64,000 bases of DNA from Amnibacterium sp. CER49 (GTDB lineage Bacteria; Actinomycetota; Actinomycetes; Actinomycetales; Microbacteriaceae): assembly GCF_029846255.1 (NCBI RefSeq), contig NZ_JARVWQ010000001.1, forward strand, positions 124,001-188,000, written 5' to 3'. The first letter of the stretch is position 1, and each line of letters starts with the position of its first letter. Positions 19,629-29,630 of the stretch are shown one piece after another. The position numbers and the translations under genes were made by a program. Under the pieces are notes generated by a model. It worked only from the letters and a program-made list of their open reading frames with translations, was not told where the DNA came from and did not search any database.

Positions 19629-20729
19629 TCAGACGCCGAGGAAGCGGTCGCGCAGCTTCGTGAAGAGCCCCTGCTGGAAGTGCGCGAACTGCGGCGGCTT
19701 CGGCTTGCGGTGCTTCATGAGCTGCCGCATGAGCTCGCGCTCCTTGCCGTCGAGCTTCGTCGGCGTCACCACCTGCACGCCGATGCGGAGGTCGCCGCGG
19801 CCCGAGCCGCGCAGCCGGGTGATGCCCCGGCCGGGGATCGTGAGCACGTCGGCGCTCTGCACGCCGGGCCGCACCTCGATGTCGACGGGCCCGTCGAGGC
19901 TCTCGAGCGTGACCTCCGTGCCCATGACGGCATCGGCCATCTGCACCTCGAGCGTCGCGAGCAGGTCGTCGCCGGAGCGGCTGAAGACGTCGTGGTGGCG
20001 CACCTTGACCTCGAGGTAGAGGTCGCCGTTCGGGCCGCCCGCGGGACCGACCTCGCCCATGCCGGCGAGCTGCAGCCGCAGGCCGGTCTCGACGCCGCCG
20101 GGGATGTCGACCGGCACCGAGACCCGGGCGCGGACGCGGCCCTGGCCGGCGCAGTTCACGCAGGGGTACGGGATGACCGTGCCGTAGCCCCGGCAGACCG
20201 TGCACGGCGTCGTGGTCATCACGTTGCCGAGCAGCGAGCGGACCGCGCGCTGGATCTGGCCGGTGCCGTGGCAGATGTCGCAGGTGGCGAGCGAGGTGCC
20301 GGGCTGCGTGCAGTCGCCGTGGCAGACGTCGCAGAGCACGGCGGTGTCGATCTCGAGGTCGCGATGCGTGCCGAAGACGACGTCCTCGAGGTCGACCTCG
20401 ACGCGGAGCAGGGCGTCCTGGCCGCGCTCCTTCCGGGACTTCGGACCCATGCGTCCGCCGCCGGCCTGCCCGAAGAAGGTCTCGAAGATGTCGCCGAAGC
20501 CGAAGCCGCCGACGCCCGGGCCCCCGCTGCCGCCGAGGTCGTACTCCTGCCGCTGGCGGGGGTCGGAGAGCACGTCGTAGGCGTGCGTGACGTCCTTGAA
20601 CCGCTCGGCCGCCTCGGGCCCGGGGTTCACGTCGGGGTGCAGCTGCCTCGCGAGCCGCCGGTACGCCCGCTTGATGTCGTCCGAGGAGGCGTCCCTGGCG
20701 ACGCCGAGGACTTCGTAGTGGTCAGCCAC
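19629..20729 (-). CDS. dnaJ: Chaperone protein DnaJ (DnaJ2 type)
   Basis: 366 residues. The J domain has the HPD motif ([19 protein letters not shown]). A short Gly/Phe region follows, then a zinc-binding domain of four repeats ([32 protein letters not shown]); the first repeat ends in C rather than G. GTG start with GAAGAAGGG upstream. It is the hrcA-linked dnaJ copy that stimulates DnaK and is not the one in the dnaK-grpE operon. Confidence 0.95.
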   Translation of the reverse strand: MADHYEVLGVARDASSDDIKRAYRRLARQLHPDVNPGPEAAERFKDVTHAYDVLSDPRQRQEYDLGGSGGPGVGGFGFGDIFETFFGQAGGGRMGPKSRKERGQDALLRVEVDLEDVVFGTHRDLEIDTAVLCDVCHGDCTQPGTSLATCDICHGTGQIQRAVRSLLGNVMTTTPCTVCRGYGTVIPYPCVNCAGQGRVRARVSVPVDIPGGVETGLRLQLAGMGEVGPAGGPNGDLYLEVKVRHHDVFSRSGDDLLATLEVQMADAVMGTEVTLESLDGPVDIEVRPGVQSADVLTIPGRGITRLRGSGRGDLRIGVQVVTPTKLDGKERELMRQLMKHRKPKPPQFAHFQQGLFTKLRDRFLGV

Positions 20730-20824
20730 AGGCCGCCCTTCTTCCGCGGCCGGTGTCGCCGCGGGTCGATCCGCTGTTCGAGGGTACGGGGTGCGCGGTC
20801 GCGCCCCGCTCGGGGTGCTCGGCG

Positions 20825-21856
20825 CTACTCGCCGAGGAGCTTGGTGAGGTAGCGGGCGACCGCGCGGACCGCGGCCATGTTGCCCGAGTAGTCCATCCGG
20901 GTCGGTCCGAGGACGCCGATGCGCGCGAGCTCGCCCGCCGGCGACCGGTAGCCGCCGGTGAGGATCGAGGTCTCGGTGAGGCCCTCGGCGGGGTTCTCGC
21001 GGCCGATGGACACCGAGACGCCGCGGGCGTCGAGCTCCATCTCGGAGAAGAGGCGCAGCAGGACCACCTGCTCCTCGATGGCCTCGAGCACGGGGAGGAT
21101 GCTGCCCGGGAAGTCCTTCTCGGTGCGCGCGAGGTTCGCCGCTCCGGCCATGACGAGCCGGTCCTGGCGACGCTCGTCGACCTGGGCGGCGACGACCTGG
21201 GCGACGCGATCGACGACCGCGGCGCGCTCCGGCGGCGCGGAGGCGGCGAGCTCGTTGAGCAGCGGTGCGGCCTCGGTCAGCGCGCGACCCGCGAGCGCCG
21301 TGTTGATGCGGGCGCGGAGGTCGGCGAGGGCGGTCTCGTCGACGCGCTGCCCCGTCTCGTGCGACAGCTCGACGGTGCGCTGGTCGACGTTGCCCGCGTC
21401 GGTGATGAGCACGACGAGCAGCCGGGTCGGCGACAGCCGGACGAGCTCGAGGTGCCGCACGAGCGAGCGCAGCGGCACGGGCACCTGGACGAGCGCCACC
21501 TGGTTCGTCAGCTGCGACAGCAGGCGGACCGTGCGGGTGAGCACGTCGTCGAGGTCGTCGCCCGCGCCGAGGAAGGTCTGGATGGCCTGCCGCTGACCCG
21601 GCGTCATCGGCCGGATGTCGGCGAGGTGGTCGACGAACATGCGGTAGCCCTTGTCGGTGGGCACGCGCCCCGAGGACGTGTGCGGGGCCGCGATGAGCCC
21701 GTCCTCCTCGAGGGCGGCCATGTCGTTCCGGATGGTCGCCGCGGAGACGCCGAAGCGGTACCGGTCGACGATGCTCTTCGAGCCGACCGGCTCCCGCGAG
21801 GCGACGTAGTCCTGCACGATGACGCGCAGCACCTCGAGACCGCGTTCCGTGACCAT
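20825..21856 (-). CDS. hrcA: Heat-inducible transcription repressor HrcA
   Basis: 343 residues. N-terminal winged helix ([60 protein letters not shown]) followed by the inserted dimerisation domain and a GAF-like core. HrcA binds CIRCE sites and is released on heat shock when GroEL is titrated. A CIRCE-like inverted repeat lies 14 bases upstream of the ATG, so the operon hrcA-dnaJ-rsmE is autoregulated. Confidence 0.97.
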   Translation of the reverse strand: MVTERGLEVLRVIVQDYVASREPVGSKSIVDRYRFGVSAATIRNDMAALEEDGLIAAPHTSSGRVPTDKGYRMFVDHLADIRPMTPGQRQAIQTFLGAGDDLDDVLTRTVRLLSQLTNQVALVQVPVPLRSLVRHLELVRLSPTRLLVVLITDAGNVDQRTVELSHETGQRVDETALADLRARINTALAGRALTEAAPLLNELAASAPPERAAVVDRVAQVVAAQVDERRQDRLVMAGAANLARTEKDFPGSILPVLEAIEEQVVLLRLFSEMELDARGVSVSIGRENPAEGLTETSILTGGYRSPAGELARIGVLGPTRMDYSGNMAAVRAVARYLTKLLGE

Positions 21857-21869
21857 GCCACCTCCCGTC

Positions 21870-21896
21870 CTGGCACTCGGGATCCTGGACTGCCAA
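21870..21896 (-). promoter_or_regulatory. Degenerate CIRCE operator
   Basis: CTGGCACTC, 9-base spacer, GACTGCCAA. Each half keeps 7 of 9 positions of the CIRCE consensus (TTAGCACTC-N9-GAGTGCTAA) and the spacer is exact. It lies directly downstream of the -10 hexamer, where bound HrcA would block the transcription start. Confidence 0.85.
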
Positions 21897-21901
21897 TTCT
21901 A
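21896..21901 (-). promoter_or_regulatory. -10 element of hrcA
   Basis: TAGAAT on the minus strand, abutting the CIRCE site. Confidence 0.6.
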
Positions 21902-22160
21902 GGCCAGAGGGCGCGCGGATGGGCTCTGGTGCAGCACATCCGCCTGCGCCTAACCTGAGCGCGAACCGACGATCGAGCGGTTCGGCGCGCCGAGGTCCGC
22001 GGAGACGGGCGGCGGTGCGACCCCACCGGGAGCGAGGGCAGGCATGAGCGACCGCACGGACGCGGACGCCGCCGAGCCCTGCGCGCTCCCTCGCCGGACC
22101 CGCGCCCGAGCATCCGCTCGTGGGCCGGCATTGCCCTTCCGCTGACAGGAGCGCCCGACC

Positions 22161-22526
22161 ATGACGCAGAACACCCCGCCGGCCTACCCGGCGGCGCAGC
22201 CCCTCAGCCAGAGCGACGAACGGCTCTGGGCCACCCTCATCCACGTGGGCGGCATCCTGATCGGCTTCATCTCACCGCTCATCGGCTACCTGGTGCTGAA
22301 GGACCGCAGCAGCTTCGTGCGGGAGCACTCGCGCCAGGCGCTGAACTTCCAGATCACGGTGGCGATCGCCTACGTCGTCGGCGCGCTGCTCACGCTGGTG
22401 CTGGTCGGCGTCTTCCTCATGCTGGCCGCCTGGGTCGTCAACATCGTGTTCTCGATCCTGGCCGCCGTGGCGGCGAACCGGGGCGAGATGTACCGCTACC
22501 CGCTGACCATCCAGTTCATCAAGTAG
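22161..22526 (+). CDS. DUF4870 (Tic20-like) membrane protein
   Basis: 121 residues. A Pro/Ala/Gln-rich N-terminus precedes [20 protein letters not shown], then [21 protein letters not shown], then two to three TM helices. This is the DUF4870 pattern, a small membrane family of unknown role. Ribosome site AGGAG at normal spacing. It converges on hemW. The 21904-22160 gap upstream shows no gene. Confidence 0.85.
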   Translation: MTQNTPPAYPAAQPLSQSDERLWATLIHVGGILIGFISPLIGYLVLKDRSSFVREHSRQALNFQITVAIAYVVGALLTLVLVGVFLMLAAWVVNIVFSILAAVAANRGEMYRYPLTIQFIK

Positions 22527-22529
22527 CCG

Positions 22530-23756
22530 TCAGGCCGGCGTGAGCCGGCGCACGACGGCGTCCGCGAGCAGGCGTCCCGGCCGCGTGAGCACCACGCGGC
22601 CGGTGACCGCCGCCCGCCCGTCGACGAGGCCGTCGGCGATGAGGCCCGCCACCTCGGCGCGCCGTGACGCGTCGATGCGCGTGACCGGCATGCCGTCCGC
22701 GAGTCGCGTCTCGAGCAGCACCCGCTCGAGCGCCCGCGACGCCGCGTCGAGCGTCTCGCGACCGGCGGCGGGTGAGACGCCCGCCGCGATCCGCTGCCCG
22801 TAGGCGGCCGGGTGCTTCACGTTCCACCAGCGCACGCCGCCGACATGGCTGTGCGCGCCGGGACCGACACCCCACCAGTCCTCCCCCGTCCAGTAGGCGA
22901 GGTTGTGCCGCGAGCGGTGCTCGGGCGAGCGCGCCCAGTTGCTCACCTCGTACCAGGCGTAGCCGGCGGCGCCGAGCAGCTCGTCGGCGAGGTCGTACTG
23001 CTCGGCCTGCAGGTCGTCGTCGGGCTCGGGCAGGGCACCCGAGCGGATGCGCCGCGCGAGCGCGGTGCCGTCCTCGACGATGAGCGCGTAGGCCGAGACG
23101 TGGTCGGGCCCGAGCGCGATCGCGGCCTCGAGGCTCGTCCGCCAGTCGTCGAGCGTCTCGCCCGGCGTGCCGTAGATGAGGTCGAGGCTCACGTCGAGGC
23201 CCGCCTCGCGCGCCCAGCGGACCACGAGCGGCACCCGCTCCGGGTCGTGCGTGCGGTCGAGGGTCGCGAGCACCGACGGCACCGCCGACTGCATGCCGAA
23301 CGAGACCCGGGTGAAGCCGGCGTCCTTCAGCGCCCGCAGCGAGTCCGCGTCGACGGAGTCGGGGTTCGCCTCGGTGGTGATCTCGGCACCGGCGGCGAGG
23401 CCGAACGTCGACCGGACGGCGTCGAGCATGTGCGCGAGGTCGGCCGCCGGCAGCATCGTGGGCGTGCCGCCGCCGACGAACACCGTCGACGCGGGACGGG
23501 CGGTCACGCCCGAGGCGCCGAGCACCGCGCCCCCGAAGGCGACCTCGGCGGCGGCCTGGGCCGCGTAGTCGGAGCGCTTCGCGCCGCGCAGCTCGTCGCC
23601 GGTGTACGTGTTGAAGTCGCAGTACCCGCAGCGCACCCGGCAGAACGGCACGTGCAGGTACACCCCGAAGCGCCGCGCGTCCGCGCCCTCGGCGGCGGTC
23701 GGCGGCAGCAGGCCGTCCTCGGGCGCCGGGTCGGCGATCGGGAGCGCGGAGGGCAT
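22530..23756 (-). CDS. hemW: Radical SAM protein HemW (heme chaperone, formerly CPDH-like)
   Basis: 408 residues. CRVRCGYCDF is the CxxxCxxC 4Fe-4S/SAM motif; FVGGGTPTML, TTEANPDS, RVSFGMQS and YGTPGETLDDW are the HemN/HemW block series. The HemN-specific N-terminal residues are lacking, so HemW (heme transfer) is preferred over coproporphyrinogen dehydrogenase. GGAGGG abuts the ATG at 23756 with no spacer, which is odd for an SD; a CATCAT lies 6 bases before the ATG and could be a weak -10. Confidence 0.93.
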   Translation of the reverse strand: MPSALPIADPAPEDGLLPPTAAEGADARRFGVYLHVPFCRVRCGYCDFNTYTGDELRGAKRSDYAAQAAAEVAFGGAVLGASGVTARPASTVFVGGGTPTMLPAADLAHMLDAVRSTFGLAAGAEITTEANPDSVDADSLRALKDAGFTRVSFGMQSAVPSVLATLDRTHDPERVPLVVRWAREAGLDVSLDLIYGTPGETLDDWRTSLEAAIALGPDHVSAYALIVEDGTALARRIRSGALPEPDDDLQAEQYDLADELLGAAGYAWYEVSNWARSPEHRSRHNLAYWTGEDWWGVGPGAHSHVGGVRWWNVKHPAAYGQRIAAGVSPAAGRETLDAASRALERVLLETRLADGMPVTRIDASRRAEVAGLIADGLVDGRAAVTGRVVLTRPGRLLADAVVRRLTPA

Positions 23757-23814
23757 CCCTCCATGATGCGGTCCGCGGCGGGTCTCCCCGCGCCGCGCCC
23801 TCGTTCCAGCCACC

Positions 23815-23888
23815 GATCCGGTCGACGGCACCGGATCCCGCCCCTGGTCCGGATCCGTGGCGCGGACCCCGGTCAGCCGAATCCGTGG
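23815..23888. repeat. 74-bp direct repeat, copy A
   Basis: Near-identical to 23989-24062 (4 mismatches in 74, no gaps). Both copies lie in the 370-bp intergenic region between hemW and the HAD gene. Each contains several internal GGATCCG/CCGGATC-like short inverted motifs. No terminal duplication or transposase. Confidence 0.9.
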
Positions 23889-23988
23889 CGGCCCGCCTTC
23901 AGGACCGGGGATCCGGGTGCAGGACCGATGGTCCTGATCGATGGAGGACGTGTCCGGTGATCCTGCACGCCGGCGCGCACCCGCCAGT

Positions 23989-24062
23989 GATCCGGACGAC
24001 GGCACCGGATCCCGCCCCTGGACCGGATCCGCGGCGCGGACGCCGGTCAGCCGAATCCGTGG
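23989..24062. repeat. 74-bp direct repeat, copy B
   Basis: Second copy, 174 bases downstream start to start. The 100-bp spacer holds its own inverted repeat (GTGCAGGA ... TCCTGCAC) with an inner GGACC-GAT-GGTCC. Confidence 0.9.
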
Positions 24063-24137
24063 TGAGGCGCCACCGCTCGGACCACACGGATCACCTCCGC
24101 GCGGTACTCGGTCGACCGCTCGGGGAGGATGGTCGGC

Positions 24138-24824
24138 GTGAAGGTCGTGCTCTGGGACGTGGACGGGACCCTGCTGCTGAACGCGGCGCGAGCCGGGCGG
24201 CTCTACGACGAGGCGATCACCGCGGTGACCGGCGTGGTCCCCGAGGACGCGGCGCCGAACGAGCACGGGATGACCGACGCCGGCATCCTCACCGCACGGC
24301 TGCACGCCTACGGGTTCGACGCCGCCCTGCTGCCGCAGGTGACGGAGCGGCTGAACGCGCTGTCCGAGCACGCGTACAGCGGCGAGCACGCGCGACGGCA
24401 GGCGCCGGGCGTCCCCGCGGCGCTCGCTGCCGTCTCGGCGGCCGGCTGGACGAACGGGCTGCTCACCGGCAACTCCCCCACCCGGGTCCGCGCGAAGTTC
24501 GCGAGCGCCGGGCTCGACCCCGCGCTGTTCGACTGGGACCGGTCGTGGTTCGGCGACGCGACGCCCGTGCGCGCCGACCTCGTCCAGCGGGCGCGAGCCG
24601 AGCTCGGCGACTCGCTCGCCGTGATCCTCGGTGACACCCCGGCCGACGGCGTCGCGGCGGACGCGGCGGGCCTGCCCTTCCTCGCCGTCGCGACCGGCGC
24701 CTACGACTCCGCCACCCTGCGCGGCACGAGCGCGCGGCTCGTGGTCGACGACCTCGTCTCGGGGCTGCCGGCGCTCCTCGACGCACTCGCCGGCCTCGCT
24801 CAGCCGAGCAGCGCCCGCAGGTAG
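24138..24824 (+). CDS. HAD-superfamily hydrolase (phosphoglycolate-phosphatase-like)
   Basis: 228 residues. Motif I VLWDVDGTLL with the nucleophile Asp, motif II LLTGNS, and motif IV LGDTPADGVAADAAG. The alpha-helical cap lies between motifs I and II, making it a C1-cap HAD close to PGP/Gph. The physiological substrate cannot be read from sequence. The GTG at 24138 is preferred because GGGGAGG lies 9 bases upstream; it would be too close to the ATG at 24129. Its last 25 bases overlap the end of the convergent DUF1990 gene. Confidence 0.87.
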   Translation: MKVVLWDVDGTLLLNAARAGRLYDEAITAVTGVVPEDAAPNEHGMTDAGILTARLHAYGFDAALLPQVTERLNALSEHAYSGEHARRQAPGVPAALAAVSAAGWTNGLLTGNSPTRVRAKFASAGLDPALFDWDRSWFGDATPVRADLVQRARAELGDSLAVILGDTPADGVAADAAGLPFLAVATGAYDSATLRGTSARLVVDDLVSGLPALLDALAGLAQPSSARR

Positions 24825-25312
24825 CGCGCCGAGTAGCGGCGCTGGAAGCGCCGGTTCACGGGGGCCGCGAGCGAGTACGGGAACGCCGGCCGCGACAGCG
24901 CCCGCACCTCGAGCACCGCGCGGTCGCCGCGGCGGGCGACGACGAACGACTCCTCGCCCCGCTCCGGATGCCCGGGGAGCGTGCCGTAGGCGAAGCCGAT
25001 GCGGTCGGGCTCCTGCAGCACCACGGTGATCACGGCGGGCGCCGAGGTCGCGAGCCGCAGCCCGAGGGCCACGACGAGCGGGATCTCGATGCGCACCCGT
25101 GCGCCGAGGGCGACCGGCGGGGCGTCCTGCCCGGCGCCGTCGGTGACGCGGATGCCGCTCCCCCGCTGCAGCCGCCACCGGAGCACCGCCTCGCCGAGCC
25201 CGGCGAGCTCCTCCGCGCGTCCGACGACCGCCGCGGCGTGCAGCACGCGGTACCCGGGGGGCCGGGCGTCGGTGAGCACCGTGCCGGCCGGCAGCGGTGG
25301 CCGGACGGTCAC
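24800..25312 (-). CDS. DUF1990 family protein (second copy)
   Basis: 170 residues. The SAPAVITVVLQEPDRIGFAYGTLPGHPERGEESFVV run and the C-terminal AAPVNRRFQRRYSARYLRAL match DUF1990 (YndJ-like), a family of unknown function with a lipocalin- or START-like feel. Starts GTG overlapping the preceding paralogue (GTGA). It shows limited identity to its neighbour, so the duplication is old. Confidence 0.8.
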   Translation of the reverse strand: MTVRPPLPAGTVLTDARPPGYRVLHAAAVVGRAEELAGLGEAVLRWRLQRGSGIRVTDGAGQDAPPVALGARVRIEIPLVVALGLRLATSAPAVITVVLQEPDRIGFAYGTLPGHPERGEESFVVARRGDRAVLEVRALSRPAFPYSLAAPVNRRFQRRYSARYLRALLG

Positions 25313-25926
25313 GCCGCGCGGGAGGGGTGCAGCGCCTTCGCGAAGCGCTCGTCGGCCTTCTGCTGCGCCGAGCGCTGCGCGACCGCTGCGAGCGGGTTGC
25401 GCCCGCCCGCGGGGCGGGAGATGGAGCGGACCGTGAAGACGACCGAGTCGTCGTCCTCGTGCTCGAGCAGGAAGAGCCGCTCGACGGCGACCGCGTGCCC
25501 GGGGCGCGAGCCCCAGACGAAGCCGACGCGGCCGGGCTCCTCGAGCACGGTGACGACCTTGATGGGCCCGTCGATCACCGGGGTGCCGCTGCCGGACAGC
25601 ACCGCGGTCATGCCGGGGGTGATCCAGGGCGTGCCGTCCTCGAGGAACAGCGGCCCGACGCCGCGCGCCGACGACCGCGCCGGCTCGGCGACGATCTCGT
25701 CGACGTCGACGCCGGCGCTCGTCATCACGCCCCACGTCATGAGGTGACGGCTCGCGATCTCGAAGCGGGGCGCGCCGCTGCCGAGCCGGTGGCTCACGGT
25801 GTTCGGGCGGAAGCCCGAGGGCGGGAACGCGACGACGTCGGGCGACAGGGTCGCGCCGATCACCGTGTAGTTGAGCCCGCGGTCGTCCTCGATGGCGGTC
25901 GCCCGGCGCTTCGGGGCGGCGCTCAT
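25309..25926 (-). CDS. DUF1990 family protein (first copy)
   Basis: 205 residues. [14 protein letters not shown] at the start, [22 protein letters not shown] in the middle, and [30 protein letters not shown] as the DUF1990 signature. ATG overlaps the lepA stop (ATGA). The lepA-DUF1990-DUF1990 chain appears to be one operon. Function unknown. Confidence 0.82.
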   Translation of the reverse strand: MSAAPKRRATAIEDDRGLNYTVIGATLSPDVVAFPPSGFRPNTVSHRLGSGAPRFEIASRHLMTWGVMTSAGVDVDEIVAEPARSSARGVGPLFLEDGTPWITPGMTAVLSGSGTPVIDGPIKVVTVLEEPGRVGFVWGSRPGHAVAVERLFLLEHEDDDSVVFTVRSISRPAGGRNPLAAVAQRSAQQKADERFAKALHPSRAA

Positions 25927-27770
25927 CGCTTCGCCGTCTCCGTCTCGCCCGAGAGCGCGGCGATGAACGCCTCCTGGGGCACCTCGACGCGACCGACCAT
26001 CTTCATGCGCTTCTTGCCCTCCTTCTGCTTCTCGAGCAGCTTGCGCTTGCGGGTGATGTCACCGCCGTAGCACTTGGCGAGCACGTCCTTCCGCATCGCG
26101 CGGATGGACTCGCGGGCGATGATGCGGGCGCCGATCGCGGCCTGCACCGGCACCTCGAACTGCTGCCGCGGGATCAGCTGCTTCAGGCGCTCGGTCATGA
26201 GCACGCCGTAGGCGTAGGCCTTGTCGCGGTGCACGATCGCGCTGAACGCGTCGACCCGGTCGCCCTGCAGCAGGATGTCGACCTTCACGAGGTCGGCCTC
26301 CTGCTGCCCGCTCGGCTCGTAGTCGAGCGACGCGTAGCCCTGGGTGCGGCTCTTCAGCTGGTCGAAGAAGTCGAAGACGATCTCGCCGAGCGGGATCGTG
26401 TAGCGAAGCTCGACCCGGTCCTCGCCGAGGTACTCCATGCCCTGCAGGCTGCCTCGCCGGCTCTGGCACAGCTCCATGACGGTGCCGACGTAGTCCTTCG
26501 GCGTGAGGATCGCGGCCCTCACCATCGGCTCGAGCACGCTCGCGACCTTGCCGGTCGGGAACTCGCTCGGGTTCGTGACGACGTGCTCCTTGCCGTCGTC
26601 GGTGTGCACCTCGTAGACGACGCTCGGCGCGGTGGCGATCAGGTCGAGGCCGAACTCGCGCTCGAGCCGTTCGGTGACGATCTCGAGGTGCAGCAGGCCG
26701 AGGAAGCCGCAGCGGAACCCGAAGCCGAGCGCGACGGAGGTCTCGGGCTCGTAGACGAGCGCGGCGTCGGAGAGCTTCAGCTTGTCGAGCGCCTCGCGGA
26801 GGTCCGGGTAGTCGGAGGCGTCGATCGGGTAGAGCCCCGAGAACACCATCGGCTTCGGCTCCGTGTAGCCGGAGAGCGCCTGCGCGGCGGGCTTCGCCGC
26901 GTTCGTGACCGTGTCGCCGACCTTCGACTGACGCACGTCCTTCACGCCGGTGATGAGGTAGCCGACCTCGCCGACGCCGAGCCCCTTCGTCGGCTGCGGC
27001 TCGGGCGACGAGACGCCGATCTCCAGCAGCTCGTGCGTGGCGCGGGTCGACATCATCTGCACGCGCTCCCGGGAGGAGAGGCGTCCGTCGACCATGCGCA
27101 CGTAGGTGATGACACCGCGGTAGGCGTCGTACACGGAGTCGAAGATCGCGGCCCGCGCCGGAGCGTCCGGGTCGCCGACCGGGTTGGGGATGCGCTCGAT
27201 CACCCGGTCGAGCAGCGCGTCGACGCCGACGCCGGTCTTGCCGGAGACGCGGAGCACGTCCTCGGGGTCGCCGCCGATCAGCTGCGCGAGCTCGAGCGCG
27301 TACTTGTCGGGCTCGGCCGCGGGCAGGTCGATCTTGTTCAGGACCGGGATGATCTCGAGGTCGTTCTCGAGCGCCAGGTAGAGGTTCGCGAGGGTCTGCG
27401 CCTCGATGCCCTGCGCCGCGTCGACGAGCAGGATCGCGCCCTCGCACGCGGCGAGCGACCGGGACACCTCGTACGTGAAGTCGACGTGGCCCGGGGTGTC
27501 GATCATGTTCAGCGCATAGGTCGCGCCGTCCTTCGACCAGGGCATGCGCACGGCCTGGCTCTTGATCGTGATGCCGCGCTCGCGCTCGATGTCCATGCGG
27601 TCGAGGTACTGCGCCCGCATGGCCCGCTCGTCGACGATGCCCGTGATCTGCAGCATCCGATCCGCCAACGTCGACTTGCCGTGGTCGATGTGGGCGATGA
27701 TGCAGAAGTTGCGGATGCGCTCGGGGTTCGTCGCGGCGGGCTCGAGGGGCTGCTGCGCGCGGGGTGCCAT
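25923..27770 (-). CDS. lepA: Elongation factor 4 (LepA), ribosomal back-translocase GTPase
   Basis: 615 residues. GTPase domain with [17 protein letters not shown] and NKIDLP; LepA-specific C-terminal domain with [27 protein letters not shown]4 acts on stalled or mis-translocated ribosomes at the inner membrane. An ATG at 27770 gives an N-terminal extension before [13 protein letters not shown], common in Actinobacteria. Normally lepA is next to hemW; here the repeats, a HAD gene and two DUF1990 genes are between them. Confidence 0.98.
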   Translation of the reverse strand: MAPRAQQPLEPAATNPERIRNFCIIAHIDHGKSTLADRMLQITGIVDERAMRAQYLDRMDIERERGITIKSQAVRMPWSKDGATYALNMIDTPGHVDFTYEVSRSLAACEGAILLVDAAQGIEAQTLANLYLALENDLEIIPVLNKIDLPAAEPDKYALELAQLIGGDPEDVLRVSGKTGVGVDALLDRVIERIPNPVGDPDAPARAAIFDSVYDAYRGVITYVRMVDGRLSSRERVQMMSTRATHELLEIGVSSPEPQPTKGLGVGEVGYLITGVKDVRQSKVGDTVTNAAKPAAQALSGYTEPKPMVFSGLYPIDASDYPDLREALDKLKLSDAALVYEPETSVALGFGFRCGFLGLLHLEIVTERLEREFGLDLIATAPSVVYEVHTDDGKEHVVTNPSEFPTGKVASVLEPMVRAAILTPKDYVGTVMELCQSRRGSLQGMEYLGEDRVELRYTIPLGEIVFDFFDQLKSRTQGYASLDYEPSGQQEADLVKVDILLQGDRVDAFSAIVHRDKAYAYGVLMTERLKQLIPRQQFEVPVQAAIGARIIARESIRAMRKDVLAKCYGGDITRKRKLLEKQKEGKKRMKMVGRVEVPQEAFIAALSGETETAKR

Positions 27771-27821
27771 AGCCGCACCAGTGTCGCATCATCTGGGCCC
27801 CTCTCCGCGGAGGGCGGCGGC

Positions 27822-27827
27822 TAGCCT
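27822..27827 (+). promoter_or_regulatory. -10 element before the Nudix gene (leaderless)
   Basis: TAGCCT, then 8 bases, then ATG at 27836, without a ribosome site. Confidence 0.6.
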
Positions 27828-27835
27828 CGGCTCCC

Positions 27836-28315
27836 ATGCCCACCCCCGAGTTCGTCCTGCGGCTGCGCGAGCGCATCGGCACCGCGCCGCTCTGGCTGAT
27901 CGGCACCACCGCGGTCGTCGTCGACGCCGATCGGCTGCTGCTCGTGAAGCGGGCCGACTCGGGCGACTGGAGCCCCGTCGCCGGCATCGTGGAGCCCGGC
28001 GAGCACACCGCCGAGACCGCGGTGCGCGAGGTGCTCGAGGAGGCGGGCGTCGTCGCCGAGGTGGAGCGGCTCGCGGCGGTGTCGGTGACGATGGAGTACG
28101 AGTACCCGAACGGCGACCGCACCCGGTTCACCGACCACACCTACCGGCTGCGCTACGTGTCCGGCCACGCGCACGTCGGCGACGACGAGTCGACGGACGT
28201 CGGCTGGTTCCCGATCGACGCGCTGCCCCCGATGCCGGAGCGGTACCTGCGGCGCATCCGGCACGCCCTCGAGGAGCGGCCGGACACCGTGATCGAGCTG
28301 CGGCCCGAGGAGTAG
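27836..28315 (+). CDS. Nudix hydrolase
   Basis: 159 residues. The Nudix box runs from GIVEPGEHTAETAVREVLEEAGVV, with the REVLEEAG core binding Mg. It hydrolyses a nucleoside diphosphate-X substrate that is not predictable. WLIGTTAVVVDADRLLLVKR and DHTYRLRYVSGHAHVGDDE flank it. Divergent from lepA, leaderless start. Ends before a hairpin at 28381 shared with the converging aminotransferase. Confidence 0.93.
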   Translation: MPTPEFVLRLRERIGTAPLWLIGTTAVVVDADRLLLVKRADSGDWSPVAGIVEPGEHTAETAVREVLEEAGVVAEVERLAAVSVTMEYEYPNGDRTRFTDHTYRLRYVSGHAHVGDDESTDVGWFPIDALPPMPERYLRRIRHALEERPDTVIELRPEE

Positions 28316-28380
28316 CCGCCCCTCGAACGCGTGAGCAGGCGCGCGTGCGCGATGTGCAGGACCGGGTGCGGTGGGCAGGC

Positions 28381-28409
28381 CCGATCGCGGTGGAGCGTCC
28401 CGCGATCGG
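28381..28409. terminator. Bidirectional terminator hairpin
   Basis: CCGATCGCGG (28381-28390) pairs perfectly with CCGCGATCGG (28400-28409). It lies between the convergent Nudix and aminotransferase genes. Confidence 0.65.
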
Positions 28410-28448
28410 CTCGTCGTCTCGCGGATCGGGCGCTGCAGGGAGCAGCGG

Positions 28449-29630
28449 TCAGGCGCCGATGACCGCGGGCAGGGCGGGGCTCCCCGCCCCGAGCGGCAGC
28501 CGCTCCAGGCCCGCGAGCAGGTCCGCCCGCGACGCCGCCGCGCAGACCCGGATCCAGCCCTCCCCCGCGGCGCCGAACGCGCTGCCCGGCGCGACGGAGA
28601 CGCGCTGCTCGCGCAGGAAGCGCTCCGCCCAGGATGCGACGTCGCCGCCGCTGACGGCGGAGACGTCGATCCACAGGTAGAAGGCGCCCTGCGGCACGAG
28701 GTGCGGCAGCCCCCGCTCGGTGAGGAGCCGGCTCGCGGCGTCGAGGTTCCCGCGGTAGTGCTCGCGAGCCTGCTCGACGGAGTCCTGCGGGCCCGTGAGC
28801 GCCGCTACGCCTGCGTGCTGCGCCGGGGTGTTCACGCAGGAGACGATCGCCTCCTGGTAGGTGCGGAGCGTCAGCTCGAGATCCGGGTCCGCCGGCACCA
28901 CGAGCCAGCCGACGCGGGCGCCCGTGAGGGCGTACGTCTTCGACAGCGACGAGACGGTGAGCACGCGGTCGTCGCGGTCGAGCGCCGCGAGGCTGCCGTG
29001 CGGCCGCCCGTAGGCGAAGGCCTCGTAGACCTCGTCGCTGATCACCCAGAGGTCGTGCCGCCGGGCGACGTCGAGCACGGCGCGGAGCACGGGCTCCGGC
29101 TGCACGACGCCGAGCGGGTTCGACGGCGAGTTCACGACGATCGCGCGGGTGCGGGGCGTGACGAGCCGCTCGAGGCCGGCTGCGTCGATCTCGAAGCCCG
29201 CGGCCGGATCGAGCCGGTAGGGCACGGGGATCGCCGAGAGCATCCGGGGCGAGGTCGTGAAGGCCGGGTAGCCGGGATCGGGCACGAGCACCTCGTCGCC
29301 CGGATCCAGCACGAGGGCGAGGGCGAGGTAGAGCGCCTCGGTGCCGCCGGGCGTCACCCAGACCTGCTCCGCTGTGATCCGCGTGCCGTGCAGCGCCCGT
29401 GAGCGGGCGGCGATCGCCTCGCGGAGCGGGCGGATGCCGGCGTTCGCGGTGTAGTCGGTGTCGTCCGCGAGCCACGCCGCACTCGCGGCGGCGAGCACGT
29501 GCGGCCCGACCGGCTGGTCGGGCTCCCCGACGGCGAGGCCGATCACGTCCGGCATGCGGAGGGCGATCTCGTGGATGCGGCGGATGCCCGAGCCGGGCAC
29601 GCGGAGCGCGGTGCGGGAGAACGACGGCAT
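28449..29630 (-). CDS. PLP-dependent aminotransferase, class I/II
   Basis: 393 residues. TVSSLSKTYALTGARVGW carries the PLP-binding Lys in SKTYAL; NSPSNPLGVV and ISDEVYEAFAYG are the other family blocks. Close to aspartate/aromatic aminotransferases of fold type I; the amino donor is not clear. The ATG at 29630 is used; the longer in-frame start is a TTG at 29642. A TTGAAT 6 bases before the ATG may be a weak -10. Confidence 0.92.
   Translation of the reverse strand: MPSFSRTALRVPGSGIRRIHEIALRMPDVIGLAVGEPDQPVGPHVLAAASAAWLADDTDYTANAGIRPLREAIAARSRALHGTRITAEQVWVTPGGTEALYLALALVLDPGDEVLVPDPGYPAFTTSPRMLSAIPVPYRLDPAAGFEIDAAGLERLVTPRTRAIVVNSPSNPLGVVQPEPVLRAVLDVARRHDLWVISDEVYEAFAYGRPHGSLAALDRDDRVLTVSSLSKTYALTGARVGWLVVPADPDLELTLRTYQEAIVSCVNTPAQHAGVAALTGPQDSVEQAREHYRGNLDAASRLLTERGLPHLVPQGAFYLWIDVSAVSGGDVASWAERFLREQRVSVAPGSAFGAAGEGWIRVCAAASRADLLAGLERLPLGAGSPALPAVIGA

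Noticed and set aside
22530-23756. hemN (coproporphyrinogen dehydrogenase)
   Set aside because: The SAM-motif spacing and N-terminus fit HemW and the location beside hrcA is that of hemW.
23745-23766. CATCAT 6 bases before hemW ATG as a leaderless -10
   Set aside because: Poor match to TAnnnT; kept only as a remark because the adjacent GGAGGG gives another reading.
28350-28365. GTGCAGGACCG shared with 23918-23928 as a dispersed repeat
   Set aside because: Only 11 bases match; expected by chance in sequence of this GC content.
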